Of a stretch of DNA of 8,818 bases, positions 1 to 5,636 are shown piece after piece (position 1 is the first letter of the stretch; the number at the start of each line of letters is the position of its first letter). The notes under the pieces are model-generated. The model made no database searches. It was not told the origin of the DNA and saw only the letters and a program-made list of their open reading frames with translations. The stretch comes from an uncultured bacterium (GTDB lineage: Bacteria; Pseudomonadota; Alphaproteobacteria; Rhodospirillales; Rhodospirillaceae), in the NCBI GenBank assembly GCA_903896775.1, contig CAITZE010000023.1, positions 1-8,818 of the forward strand, written 5' to 3'. The translations under genes and the position numbers were made by a program.

Positions 1-205
1 CGCGCCCGCCTTTATCGGCGACAGGATGAAGAATGCTGACAGTCGGCGTGGACTGCGCCGTCGTGCGTTTGGCCAGCGCGCTGCGGTCCGACAGACGGAT
101 GACTATGCCAATCACCAATATGGCCGCGAAGAGGCTGACAAGGACAATTGCGCCGCGTTTGATCTGGCGGCCCGAAAATGTGACCGGTTCTGATATATCA
201 GGCAT
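1..205 (-). CDS. RND efflux periplasmic adaptor (HlyD/MFP family), N-terminal part only
   Basis: This is the first 68 codons of a gene that leaves the window at its left edge. The start ATG (205 to 203) overlaps the end of the permease gene in the 8-base string ATGCCTGA. A good ribosome binding site, AAGGGGA (217 to 211), lies 5 bases upstream inside the permease's last codons, which indicates translational coupling. The protein begins MPDISEPVTFSGRQIKRG, then has one hydrophobic segment (about residues 19-36), a short polar stretch, and TPTVSILHPVADKGG, where the first beta-strand of adaptor proteins usually starts. Adaptors of this family are anchored in the inner membrane and link an RND pump to an outer-membrane channel. 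The assignment rests on the N-terminal layout and the position next to the permease; the diagnostic lipoyl/hairpin domains are outside the window. Confidence 0.8.
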   Translation of the reverse strand, partial: MPDISEPVTFSGRQIKRGAIVLVSLFAAILVIGIVIRLSDRSALAKRTTAQSTPTVSILHPVADKGGR

Positions 206-3200
206 AGGCTTCCCCTTGAGACGTCGCCGTCTCGGAACTTTTACGACCGTGAACAATACTAAATACGACAGGAACAAATAGCAGCGTGGCAATGGTGGCA
301 ACAAACAAGCCGCCGATAACAGCGCGGCCCAACGGCGCGTTCTGTTCGCCACCTTCGCCCAGTCCAAGCGCCATCGGCGTCATGCCGATGATCATGGCCA
401 GCGCCGTCATCAACACTGGCCGCAGGCGTGTAACACCGGCATCGTAAGCAGCAACAATCGCGTCACCAGTTTCAGCGAGACGCTCGCGCGCGAAACTTAT
501 GATCAGGGTCGAGTTGGCGGTCGCCACGCCCATGCACATGATTGCACCCGTGAGCGCCGGTACCGACAATGTCGTGTGCGTGGCAAACAGCATCCAAATA
601 ATCCCCGCCAACGCACCCGGCAGGGCAGTGACGATCACAAACGGATCCGCCCACGATTGGAAGTTGATCACGATCAACAGATAAATCAGCACAATGGCGC
701 CGGCGAGCCCGATCGAAAGACCGGTAAACGCTGTGTTCATCGTGACCGCCTGTCCACGCAACCTGACCGTCACGATGGGCGGAATTTCGCCCTTCATGCT
801 AGCAATAATGTCGTTGATGTCGCTGGTCACGCCGCCCAGATCACGGTCCTGAATTGACGCATAGACATCGATGATCGGATCGATGTCATAGTGCGTGATA
901 ACGCCGTGGCCTTGGGACCGCTGCACAGTCCCGAGGCCGCCTAGGACCTGAGTCCCACCGGCCGTGCCCGATATCGGGATGTTTTCCAGGCTATCAATCG
1001 AATCAACTTCGCGTTCAGGCATTTGCGCGACGACAGGGTAGTTCACGCCCGTGACCGGATCGACCCAGAAGACCGGCGCTGTCTGCACGCTTCCCGCAAG
1101 CGCACCGCCGAGGCTGCCGGTAACGTCGCGTTCTTTCAGGCCGGTCAGTCCAATGCGCGTGCGGTCGATATCGATACGCAGCACCGGCTGGTGCGAGGAT
1201 TGCTGAATGCGCGCATCCGCCACGCCAGGCACTTCGCGCAAGCGGCGGAGAATTTTTGTCGCCACCGCCTCGTTTGTCGCTAGATCCCGTCCGGCGACCT
1301 GAATATCGAGAGGCGCGGGCGAGCCGAAATTCAGGATTTGGCTGACGATGTCCGACGGCAGGAACGAAAACGTAGCTGCTGGGAAAATCTGCGGCAGCTG
1401 TGCGCGCAGCGTGCGCACGTAATCAGCGGTCGGTGCGTGGTCGGGGGTAAGGCTGATAAGGATGTCGCCGTCGCCCGGCCCAATGGAGCCATTAGAGCTA
1501 TAAACGGTATTGATCGAGCTATTCGGCAACCCAATGTTATCGGCCATGGAAAGCAATTCCTCGGCCGGGATGAATTTGCGGATTTCCTGTTCAATGTGGT
1601 CGAACAGAATGGCGGTTTCCTCAACGCGCGTGCCCATGGGCGCTCTTGCGTGCAGCGTGATCTGGCCACCGTCGACCGCCGGGAAGAAGTTGCGGCCCAG
1701 CATCGGCACCAGGGCAAAGGAAGCAATGACCACGCCCAAGAAGCCAATCACGAAAGGCTTGCGGTGTTTCATCGCAAGCATCAGCAGCCCAGCATAATAA
1801 GAACGGAACCGCATGAAGCGCTTCTCGAATCCACGCTGGAAAGCAACCAGCGGGTTTTTAGGGGCTTCATCATGGTGTTCCGCGTTATGCGGCTTCAAGA
1901 GGTACAAAGCCAACGTCGGCACCAAGGTGCGCGACAATATGAAAGACATTACCATGGCGAACATCACCGACAGCGCCATCGGTACAAAGAGGAAGCCGGA
2001 GACGCCGGGCAGGAAGAACATTGGGACGAAAACGATACAGATACAGATCGTCGACACGAAGGCCGGGGCTACGATCTGCTGAGCACCGTCGAGAATGGCG
2101 GTCCGCACGTCCTTGCCGTGTTCCAGATGCCAGTTGATGTTCTCGATGGTGACGGTGGCGTCATCCACGAGAATACCGACGGCCAAGGCCAAGCCGCCGA
2201 GCGTCATGATGTTGAGCGTCTGTCCGAAAGCCGCCAGCAGCGCCACAGCGCCGAAAACGGACAGCGGAATCGAGAGCGCGATAATGACCGTCGAGCGCCA
2301 TGACCCGAGGAACAGCAGGATCATCAGGCTGGTCAGCACCGCGGCGATAGCGCCTTCGGTGATCACGCCTTTGACGGCTGCGCCGACGAAAATCGACTGA
2401 TCGTTGATCGGCATGATCTTAGCGCCGGGCGGCAGTGAGACCATGATCTTGGGCAGTGCGTCCTTGATGCCTTGCACAATGGCCAACGTCGACGTAACGC
2501 CGGATTTCAGCACGCTCATGAGCACCGCGCGCGTACCCGCGACGTGCACGATATTGGTTTGTGGCGCACTACCATCGCGGACGTGGGCAACGTCGCGCAT
2601 GAAGATCGTGCCGGCGTCGGTGGATTTAATAGGTGTGGCGTTCAACACGTCGATCGGTCCCGGCGAGTTGTTGAGCTTGACCTCGTACTGATAGCTGCCG
2701 ATTTTGGCGAAGCCTGCGGGATTGATCTGGTTTTGGGCTGCAATGGCGTTGCTGACGTCCTGAGCCGACAAGCCTTTGGAATGCAAAGCTTGAGGATCGA
2801 GATCGATCTGAATCTGCCGCTGCTTACCGCCATAGGGGTAAGGAATAGCGGCGCCCGGTACTGTCACTAGCGGCGGACGGATCTGGTTTTGCGCCATATC
2901 GAAGGTTTGCTGCTCGTTCATGCCTGCGCCCGACACGGCGAGCTGGATGATCGGCACCGTCGATGCACTGTAATTCAGGATCAGCGGCGGTGTGGTTCCA
3001 GGCGGCATCTGCCGGAGCGCGGTTTGAGACACAGCGGTAACCTGGGCCGTCGCGGTTCTGACATCGGTGCCGGGCTGCAAGAAGATCTTCACGATTCCGA
3101 GGCCCTGCAGCGACGTGCTTTCGATATGCTCGATGTCATTGACGGTCGTAGTCAGGATACGTTCGAAGCCGTTGATCATCTTTTGCGACATATCGTCGGG

Positions 3201-3368
3201 TGAAAGTCCGGCGTATTGGAAAGCAGTCGCAATCACGGGAATCGGAATGTCGGGGAAAATGTCCACTGGCAAACGAAGTGCCGAGGCTACCCCGGTCAGC
3301 ATGATGAACATCGCCATAACGATGAACGTATAGGGACGGTCCAACGCAAGACGAACAATAGCGGCCAT
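198..3368 (-). CDS. RND-family efflux permease (HAE1/AcrB-like), 1056 aa
   Basis: An inner-membrane proton-driven exporter of the resistance-nodulation-division family, probably trimeric and working with the adaptor encoded just downstream. The full-length layout is present: TM1 at about 13-31, a large periplasmic porter domain, TM2-TM6 at about 337-483, TM7 at about 538-556, a second porter domain, and TM8-TM12 at about 882-1039. The N-terminal signature DRPYTFIVMAMF and TTTVNDIEHIES are typical of the family. The TM4 proton-relay aspartates are D402 and D403 (GILVDDATVTIEN), and the TM11 Arg and Thr are R983 and T988 (RLRPVLMT). The TM10 lysine of AcrB is replaced by Ala951. Two adjacent ATGs (3371 and 3368) follow AGAGG. 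I chose 3368 because it leaves 5 bases of spacing and gives the usual MAAIVRLALDRPYTF start; a reading frame open to 3455 adds residues with no family resemblance. Substrate cannot be told from sequence; multidrug or organic compound export is likelier than metal export. Confidence 0.95.
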   Translation of the reverse strand: MAAIVRLALDRPYTFIVMAMFIMLTGVASALRLPVDIFPDIPIPVIATAFQYAGLSPDDMSQKMINGFERILTTTVNDIEHIESTSLQGLGIVKIFLQPGTDVRTATAQVTAVSQTALRQMPPGTTPPLILNYSASTVPIIQLAVSGAGMNEQQTFDMAQNQIRPPLVTVPGAAIPYPYGGKQRQIQIDLDPQALHSKGLSAQDVSNAIAAQNQINPAGFAKIGSYQYEVKLNNSPGPIDVLNATPIKSTDAGTIFMRDVAHVRDGSAPQTNIVHVAGTRAVLMSVLKSGVTSTLAIVQGIKDALPKIMVSLPPGAKIMPINDQSIFVGAAVKGVITEGAIAAVLTSLMILLFLGSWRSTVIIALSIPLSVFGAVALLAAFGQTLNIMTLGGLALAVGILVDDATVTIENINWHLEHGKDVRTAILDGAQQIVAPAFVSTICICIVFVPMFFLPGVSGFLFVPMALSVMFAMVMSFILSRTLVPTLALYLLKPHNAEHHDEAPKNPLVAFQRGFEKRFMRFRSYYAGLLMLAMKHRKPFVIGFLGVVIASFALVPMLGRNFFPAVDGGQITLHARAPMGTRVEETAILFDHIEQEIRKFIPAEELLSMADNIGLPNSSINTVYSSNGSIGPGDGDILISLTPDHAPTADYVRTLRAQLPQIFPAATFSFLPSDIVSQILNFGSPAPLDIQVAGRDLATNEAVATKILRRLREVPGVADARIQQSSHQPVLRIDIDRTRIGLTGLKERDVTGSLGGALAGSVQTAPVFWVDPVTGVNYPVVAQMPEREVDSIDSLENIPISGTAGGTQVLGGLGTVQRSQGHGVITHYDIDPIIDVYASIQDRDLGGVTSDINDIIASMKGEIPPIVTVRLRGQAVTMNTAFTGLSIGLAGAIVLIYLLIVINFQSWADPFVIVTALPGALAGIIWMLFATHTTLSVPALTGAIMCMGVATANSTLIISFARERLAETGDAIVAAYDAGVTRLRPVLMTALAMIIGMTPMALGLGEGGEQNAPLGRAVIGGLFVATIATLLFVPVVFSIVHGRKSSETATSQGEAYA

Positions 3369-3370
3369 CA

Positions 3371-3380
3371 TTACCTCTAA
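3371..3380 (-). promoter_or_regulatory. Ribosome binding site deciding the permease start
   Basis: Read on the minus strand, TAGAGGTA precedes two consecutive ATG codons. AGAGG lies 2 bases before the first ATG and 5 bases before the second, so the second is favoured, although both are in frame and differ by one residue. Confidence 0.6.
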
Positions 3381-3387
3381 ACTATCG

Positions 3388-3411
3388 ACGCCGTGGGTAT
3401 GCTCACGGCGT
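3388..3411 (-). promoter_or_regulatory. Perfect 8-bp inverted repeat in the efflux leader
   Basis: ACGCCGTG and CACGGCGT flank an 8-base loop, about 20 bases upstream of the permease start. No T-run follows in the direction of transcription, so it is not an ordinary terminator. It could be a repressor operator (dyad with spacer) or an RNA hairpin near the ribosome binding site. The symmetry is seen directly; the role is inferred. Confidence 0.45.
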
Positions 3412-3432
3412 GGGGTGCGTGGTGTATAGACC

Positions 3433-3447
3433 GGACGGACCCCGTCC
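3433..3447 (-). repeat. Inverted repeat GGACGG-ACC-CCGTCC
   Basis: A 6-bp perfect stem with a 3-base centre, between the 8-bp dyad and an AT-rich run (TATATATA, about 3457-3466) in the efflux upstream region. Together with its neighbours it forms a cluster of three dyads within about 100 bp. Confidence 0.35.
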
Positions 3448-3472
3448 AAAACCACTTTATATATATTCCAGA

Positions 3473-3485
3473 GACGCCTAGCGTC
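3473..3485 (-). repeat. Inverted repeat GACGC-CTA-GCGTC
   Basis: A 5-bp stem with a 3-base centre, just upstream of the TATATATA run. It is the third dyad of the cluster upstream of the permease. On its own it would be unremarkable at this GC content. Confidence 0.25.
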
Positions 3486-3556
3486 CTTGCAAACGGGCCG
3501 AAGGGGTGACCCGGCATCACATGAATTACTCTGTGAAGGTTTGCAAGCTTCTGTAA

Positions 3557-3562
3557 ATTATA
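3557..3562 (-). promoter_or_regulatory. Candidate -10 box (TATAAT) for the efflux operon
   Basis: A perfect TATAAT is read on the minus strand. At 17-base spacing the -35 position reads GCCTTT, which is poor, and it overlaps a GGCCT/AGGCC dyad (3571-3586) that could be an activator or repressor site. If used, it would give a leader of about 180 bases containing the three inverted repeats. The AT-rich TATATATA nearer the gene is an alternative. Confidence 0.25.
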
Positions 3563-3647
3563 GTTTATCCGGCCTCATCAAAGGCCTGACTCTCTACACT
3601 TTTGCGTGATGTAAATTTTGTGTCAGCAGTTGCCCGGAATAGGCAAG

Positions 3648-3665
3648 TGCCCCGGAGCTGGGGCA
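3648..3665. repeat. Inverted repeat TGCCCC-N6-GGGGCA
   Basis: A 6-bp perfect stem with the 6-base centre GGAGCT, in the middle of the gene-free stretch. No T-run lies on either side, so a terminator is unlikely. Function unknown. Confidence 0.3.
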
Positions 3666-3900
3666 AACCGCTCTGTAACAAGTCCCTATATTGAATGGCG
3701 TGAACAAAGATTGCACGCGCCGGTCGTGATGAACGGTCCGCCGATAATTAGCGAACGCCGAAATGATCGGCGAGCGGCGGTAGCGCGTCAATTATGGAAA
3801 TTCGCATGGCTGCCCGGACCGGACTGCATGCATCGCGTTATTTTCACAACATATTGATACACGAGGATATTTTTATCCGGTCATGTAACTGCAGTGTTGT

Positions 3901-3914
3901 TCAGTTCGAACTGA
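3901..3914. repeat. 14-bp perfect palindrome TCAGTTCGAACTGA
   Basis: Full twofold symmetry without a spacer, ending 9 bases beyond the stop codon of the small gene at 3924-4250. Neither side carries a T-run, and an uninterrupted palindrome makes a poor RNA hairpin, so a protein-binding DNA site is more likely than a terminator. The role is inferred. Confidence 0.4.
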
Positions 3915-3923
3915 TAGAAGCGC

Positions 3924-4250
3924 TCACAGCAATTCGAAAGATCCCGGGCCTTCGGCCGAAAGGGCAAGACCGAGATCGGTATCGCGCAACACCTTAAGGC
4001 CGCCGTACCAAACCAAATGCCAACTCACACTAGACAGTTGATCGGCGGGCGGAAGACCCTCGGTCTTCAGCCAAGCATTGATGACTTTGCGACAGGCGGG
4101 ATCGGCGGGCGCGGGCCAACGCCGGCGTTTCGGCCGGAGATCGGCGGCCTGGTACAATTCCATAAATAGATCGTGACTGACGACGAGAGCTTTGACGGGG
4201 TTTTGGGACCCGCGCGTTTTCAAAACATTTTGCAGATAGACCAAACTCAT
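3924..4250 (-). CDS. Small protein of unknown function, about 108 aa
   Basis: I do not recognise a family. The frame encodes MSLVYLQNVLKTRG at the start, a central basic stretch (RPKRRRWP), a Trp-rich segment (SSVSWHLVWYGGLKVL) and ends GPGSFELL. There is no signal peptide or membrane segment; it looks like a small soluble protein. In favour of a real gene are a GC-rich third-position bias, a plausible hydrophobic/polar pattern, and a start just after a strong terminator. Against it are the lack of a clear ribosome binding site before the ATG at 4250 and the short room (about 45 bases) for a promoter. An in-frame TTG at 4259 would add three residues. Another open frame overlaps it (4030-4293), but that one is Arg/Ser-rich in the manner of an off-frame reading. 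Confidence 0.5.
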   Translation of the reverse strand: MSLVYLQNVLKTRGSQNPVKALVVSHDLFMELYQAADLRPKRRRWPAPADPACRKVINAWLKTEGLPPADQLSSVSWHLVWYGGLKVLRDTDLGLALSAEGPGSFELL

Positions 4251-4294
4251 GGCGCGCAAAACTGCTTCTGTAAAATCGGTGAGAGAACGGCAAA

Positions 4295-4321
4295 CCGGAC
4301 AGCTCCTGTGGAGCTGCCCGG
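4295..4321 (-). terminator. Rho-independent-like terminator of the EF-hand gene
   Basis: Read on the minus strand, CCGGGCAGCTCC and GGAGCTGTCCGG form a 12-bp stem with a 3-base ACA loop and a single G-U pair, followed by TTTGCCGTTCTC. The wobble becomes an A-C mismatch on the opposite strand, which supports minus-strand use. It lies about 80 bases after the EF-hand stop. The T-tract is short. Confidence 0.7.
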
Positions 4322-4403
4322 GATGCCGGCGATGAACCCAGGGTACGGGGTGGGGATGGGGTGCATCGCCGAAATCGTCCGCGCGTCTGACGAAGGTTTC
4401 GCC

Positions 4404-5348
4404 TTAAGCAGCGATACCTACGGACGAGGTGGTATTTGCACGCGCCGCTCCGGCCAGGGCATCAATCATCCTGAGCCACTGGGACGCATCCTGATTTGTA
4501 GGATCAGTGCCGTTGGTGGCCGAAGCTGATTGTGTTTGGTTGGATTGGCTGCTGCCTTCAAGATTCTTCAAGGCTTCCGTGAAAGCGTCTTTCGTGACGC
4601 TGCCTGTGTTATTCGGATCGAGCGCTGCGAAGTCCTGATCCGCATCGTCCGTCGTGCCGCCGTTATCGGTCACAAAATTCTCGAGCTCGGTTTGGCTAAC
4701 GGAACCATCGCTGTTGGCGTCCATCTTCGAGAATAATTGATCGACAGCGTCGGATGCACCGCCACCGTGATGTCCGTGGTGATGATGCCCGCCGCCGCCA
4801 ACCTGGCCTTGAGGCGGCTGCCCCTGCTGAACCGCCGAAGCCACTTGCGCTTCCGAGAGCTCGCCGGTGCCGTTGGTGTCGAGCGCCGAGAATATTTTGT
4901 CGGCTTCTGCCTTGGTGCCGCCGTTCTTCGTCAGGAAGTTTTCGAATTCCGTTTGCGATATTTCACTGTCGCCATCGGTATCGATCGAAGAGAAGAACTG
5001 CTGCAGAGGATCGGTGGATTGTGTCGCGTCGGTGGCCGTGCTGGCCGTCTGACTGCTGGCCGTCGTGGCCGAAGCCTGGCTTTGAATCTGAAAGAGCAGA
5101 TTCATAATGCCGTCGCTAAGCTGGGTTGTAGCGGAGCCGGTCGTGCCGGACGTATCGGCATCGCTGGTCTGGCTCTGCTGTGGTGTCGAGCTATCAAGGG
5201 CGCTGGCTGCGGCAGAGGTGGTGGGGTCACCAACGCTTCCGGTGCCATCGACTTGCGTCAGAAAGCTCGAAAGGACTTGATTGAGTGTGGGACGTTGAGT
5301 TGGCGACCACGGCGATACGCCTTGGGCGCTAATACTGCTGATAGACAT
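4404..5348 (-). CDS. EF-hand calcium-binding protein with His-rich linker, 314 aa (XopAW-like)
   Basis: A probable calcium-binding protein. The start at 5348 has GGAGG six bases upstream; the frame stays open to 5405 without a site there. The N-terminal 110 residues are Ser/Thr/Gln-rich and probably disordered. Two EF-hand pairs follow: loops at 123-134 (DTDGDSEISQTE), 157-168 (DTNGTGELSEAQ), 210-221 (DANSDGSVSQTE) and 244-255 (DPNNTGSVTKDA). The first and third keep acidic position 12; the second and fourth have Gln and Ala there, so calcium binding is probably reduced. The pairs are an internal duplication (offset 87 residues: SQTEFENFLTKNGG and SQTELENFVTDNGG) joined by a Gly/His linker (HHHHGHH, 188-194) that could bind metal. 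There is no cysteine and no classical signal peptide. The layout resembles EF-hand proteins annotated as XopAW-like in rhizobia and xanthomonads, but no secretion genes are visible here, so export or effector function is unproven. Confidence 0.9.
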   Translation of the reverse strand: MSISSISAQGVSPWSPTQRPTLNQVLSSFLTQVDGTGSVGDPTTSAAASALDSSTPQQSQTSDADTSGTTGSATTQLSDGIMNLLFQIQSQASATTASSQTASTATDATQSTDPLQQFFSSIDTDGDSEISQTEFENFLTKNGGTKAEADKIFSALDTNGTGELSEAQVASAVQQGQPPQGQVGGGGHHHHGHHGGGASDAVDQLFSKMDANSDGSVSQTELENFVTDNGGTTDDADQDFAALDPNNTGSVTKDAFTEALKNLEGSSQSNQTQSASATNGTDPTNQDASQWLRMIDALAGAARANTTSSVGIAA

Positions 5349-5350
5349 AA

Positions 5351-5358
5351 GCGACCTC
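5351..5358 (-). promoter_or_regulatory. Ribosome binding site of the EF-hand gene
   Basis: GGAGG followed by six bases (TCGCTT) and ATG at 5348 on the minus strand. This sets the start 19 codons inside the longest open frame. Confidence 0.75.
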
Positions 5359-5414
5359 CGATTGTGGGCATCTCCCGGGCAAGCCCGAAAAATACGGTAG
5401 ACCAAAGGCTTAAT

Positions 5415-5455
5415 GGCAAACCTGGGCGACGTTCTATGCCTCAGGAGGGTTTGCC
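5415..5455 (-). promoter_or_regulatory. 8-bp inverted repeat upstream of the EF-hand gene
   Basis: GGCAAACC (5415-5422) and GGTTTGCC (5448-5455) are perfect inverted copies 25 bases apart, about 65 to 105 bases upstream of the EF-hand start. The copy nearer the gene contains TTGCCA on the minus strand, with TATTTT 19 bases further on, a weak promoter-like pair. A regulator could therefore bind over the promoter. I saw no tts-box or PIP-box that would link the gene to type III secretion control. Confidence 0.35.
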
Positions 5456-5513
5456 GGACAGCCTTTACGCTGTGACCACAAACGGGTTCTCATAAGTAGA
5501 GACGAGAAATAAT

Positions 5514-5533
5514 GGGCTTTCCTACGCAAGCCC
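5514..5533 (-). terminator. Weak second hairpin after the peptidase gene
   Basis: GGGCTT and AAGCCC pair around an 8-base loop. On the minus strand the stem is followed by ATTATTTCTC. It lies downstream of the stronger hairpin at 5593-5626 and could act as a backup terminator, or be chance. Confidence 0.3.
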
Positions 5534-5592
5534 GCCACATAAATCGCCCAGACTTTAAGAGATAGCTGGCGCGAAGATGAAGACGAAAGCAG

Positions 5593-5626
5593 GCCGGCGA
5601 TTCAGATTGGATCGTGAATCGCCGGC
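5593..5626 (-). terminator. Strong hairpin terminator of the M20 peptidase gene
   Basis: GCCGGCGATTCA and TGAATCGCCGGC form a perfect 12-bp stem around a 10-base loop, beginning 10 bases after the peptidase stop. On the minus strand the stem is followed by CTGCTTTCGTCTTC, a broken T-rich tract. The symmetric stem could also serve the plus strand, but no gene ends there. Confidence 0.7.
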
Positions 5627-5636
5627 GCGCTTGTCC

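Larger units (their letters stand above)
3372..3923. other. Non-coding stretch, about 550 bp, rich in short dyads
   Basis: No reading frame here has a convincing start, ribosome binding site or protein-like composition; the frames on both strands are short and Arg/Pro-rich or mixed. The part nearest the permease holds its likely promoter and leader. Further short dyads are GGCCT-N6-AGGCC (3571-3586), TGCCCC-N6-GGGGCA (3648-3665), CGCCGA-N5-TCGGCG (3756-3772), GGATA-TTTT-TATCC (3865-3878) and the 14-bp palindrome at 3901-3914. An 8-base word TGTAAATT occurs at 3552-3559 and 3610-3617. Composition is more AT-rich than the flanking genes. I cannot exclude a small RNA or the remnant of a lost gene. 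Confidence 0.5.

Noticed and set aside
1338..2303. A 321-residue open frame on the plus strand
   Set aside because: It lies wholly antisense to the well-conserved RND permease and has an Arg/His/Gln-rich composition typical of opposite-strand readings.
3594..3997. Short open frames in the gene-free stretch (3594-3791 minus; 3618-3857 and 3794-3997 plus)
   Set aside because: None has a ribosome binding site, motif or protein-like pattern, and they overlap each other and, at the right, the small minus-strand gene.
4030..4293. An 87-residue minus-strand frame overlapping the small unknown gene
   Set aside because: Its Arg/Ser-rich sequence looks like an off-frame reading of the 3924-4250 gene, and it would start inside the terminator's downstream tract.
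4651..4992. Repeated DNA segments within the EF-hand gene as a possible tandem-repeat element
   Set aside because: The similarity follows the protein-level duplication of the EF-hand pair, with many silent differences; it is an old gene duplication, not a mobile or satellite repeat.
5376..5391. CGGGC-AA-GCCCG with an adjacent A-run as a terminator
   Set aside because: The two-base centre is too small for a clean hairpin, and the T-run lies before the stem on the minus strand, the wrong order for a terminator.
4737..5495. A 252-residue open frame on the plus strand
   Set aside because: It is antisense to the EF-hand gene, Arg/Gly/Ala-rich, and runs through that gene's promoter; the EF-hand motifs fix the true strand.
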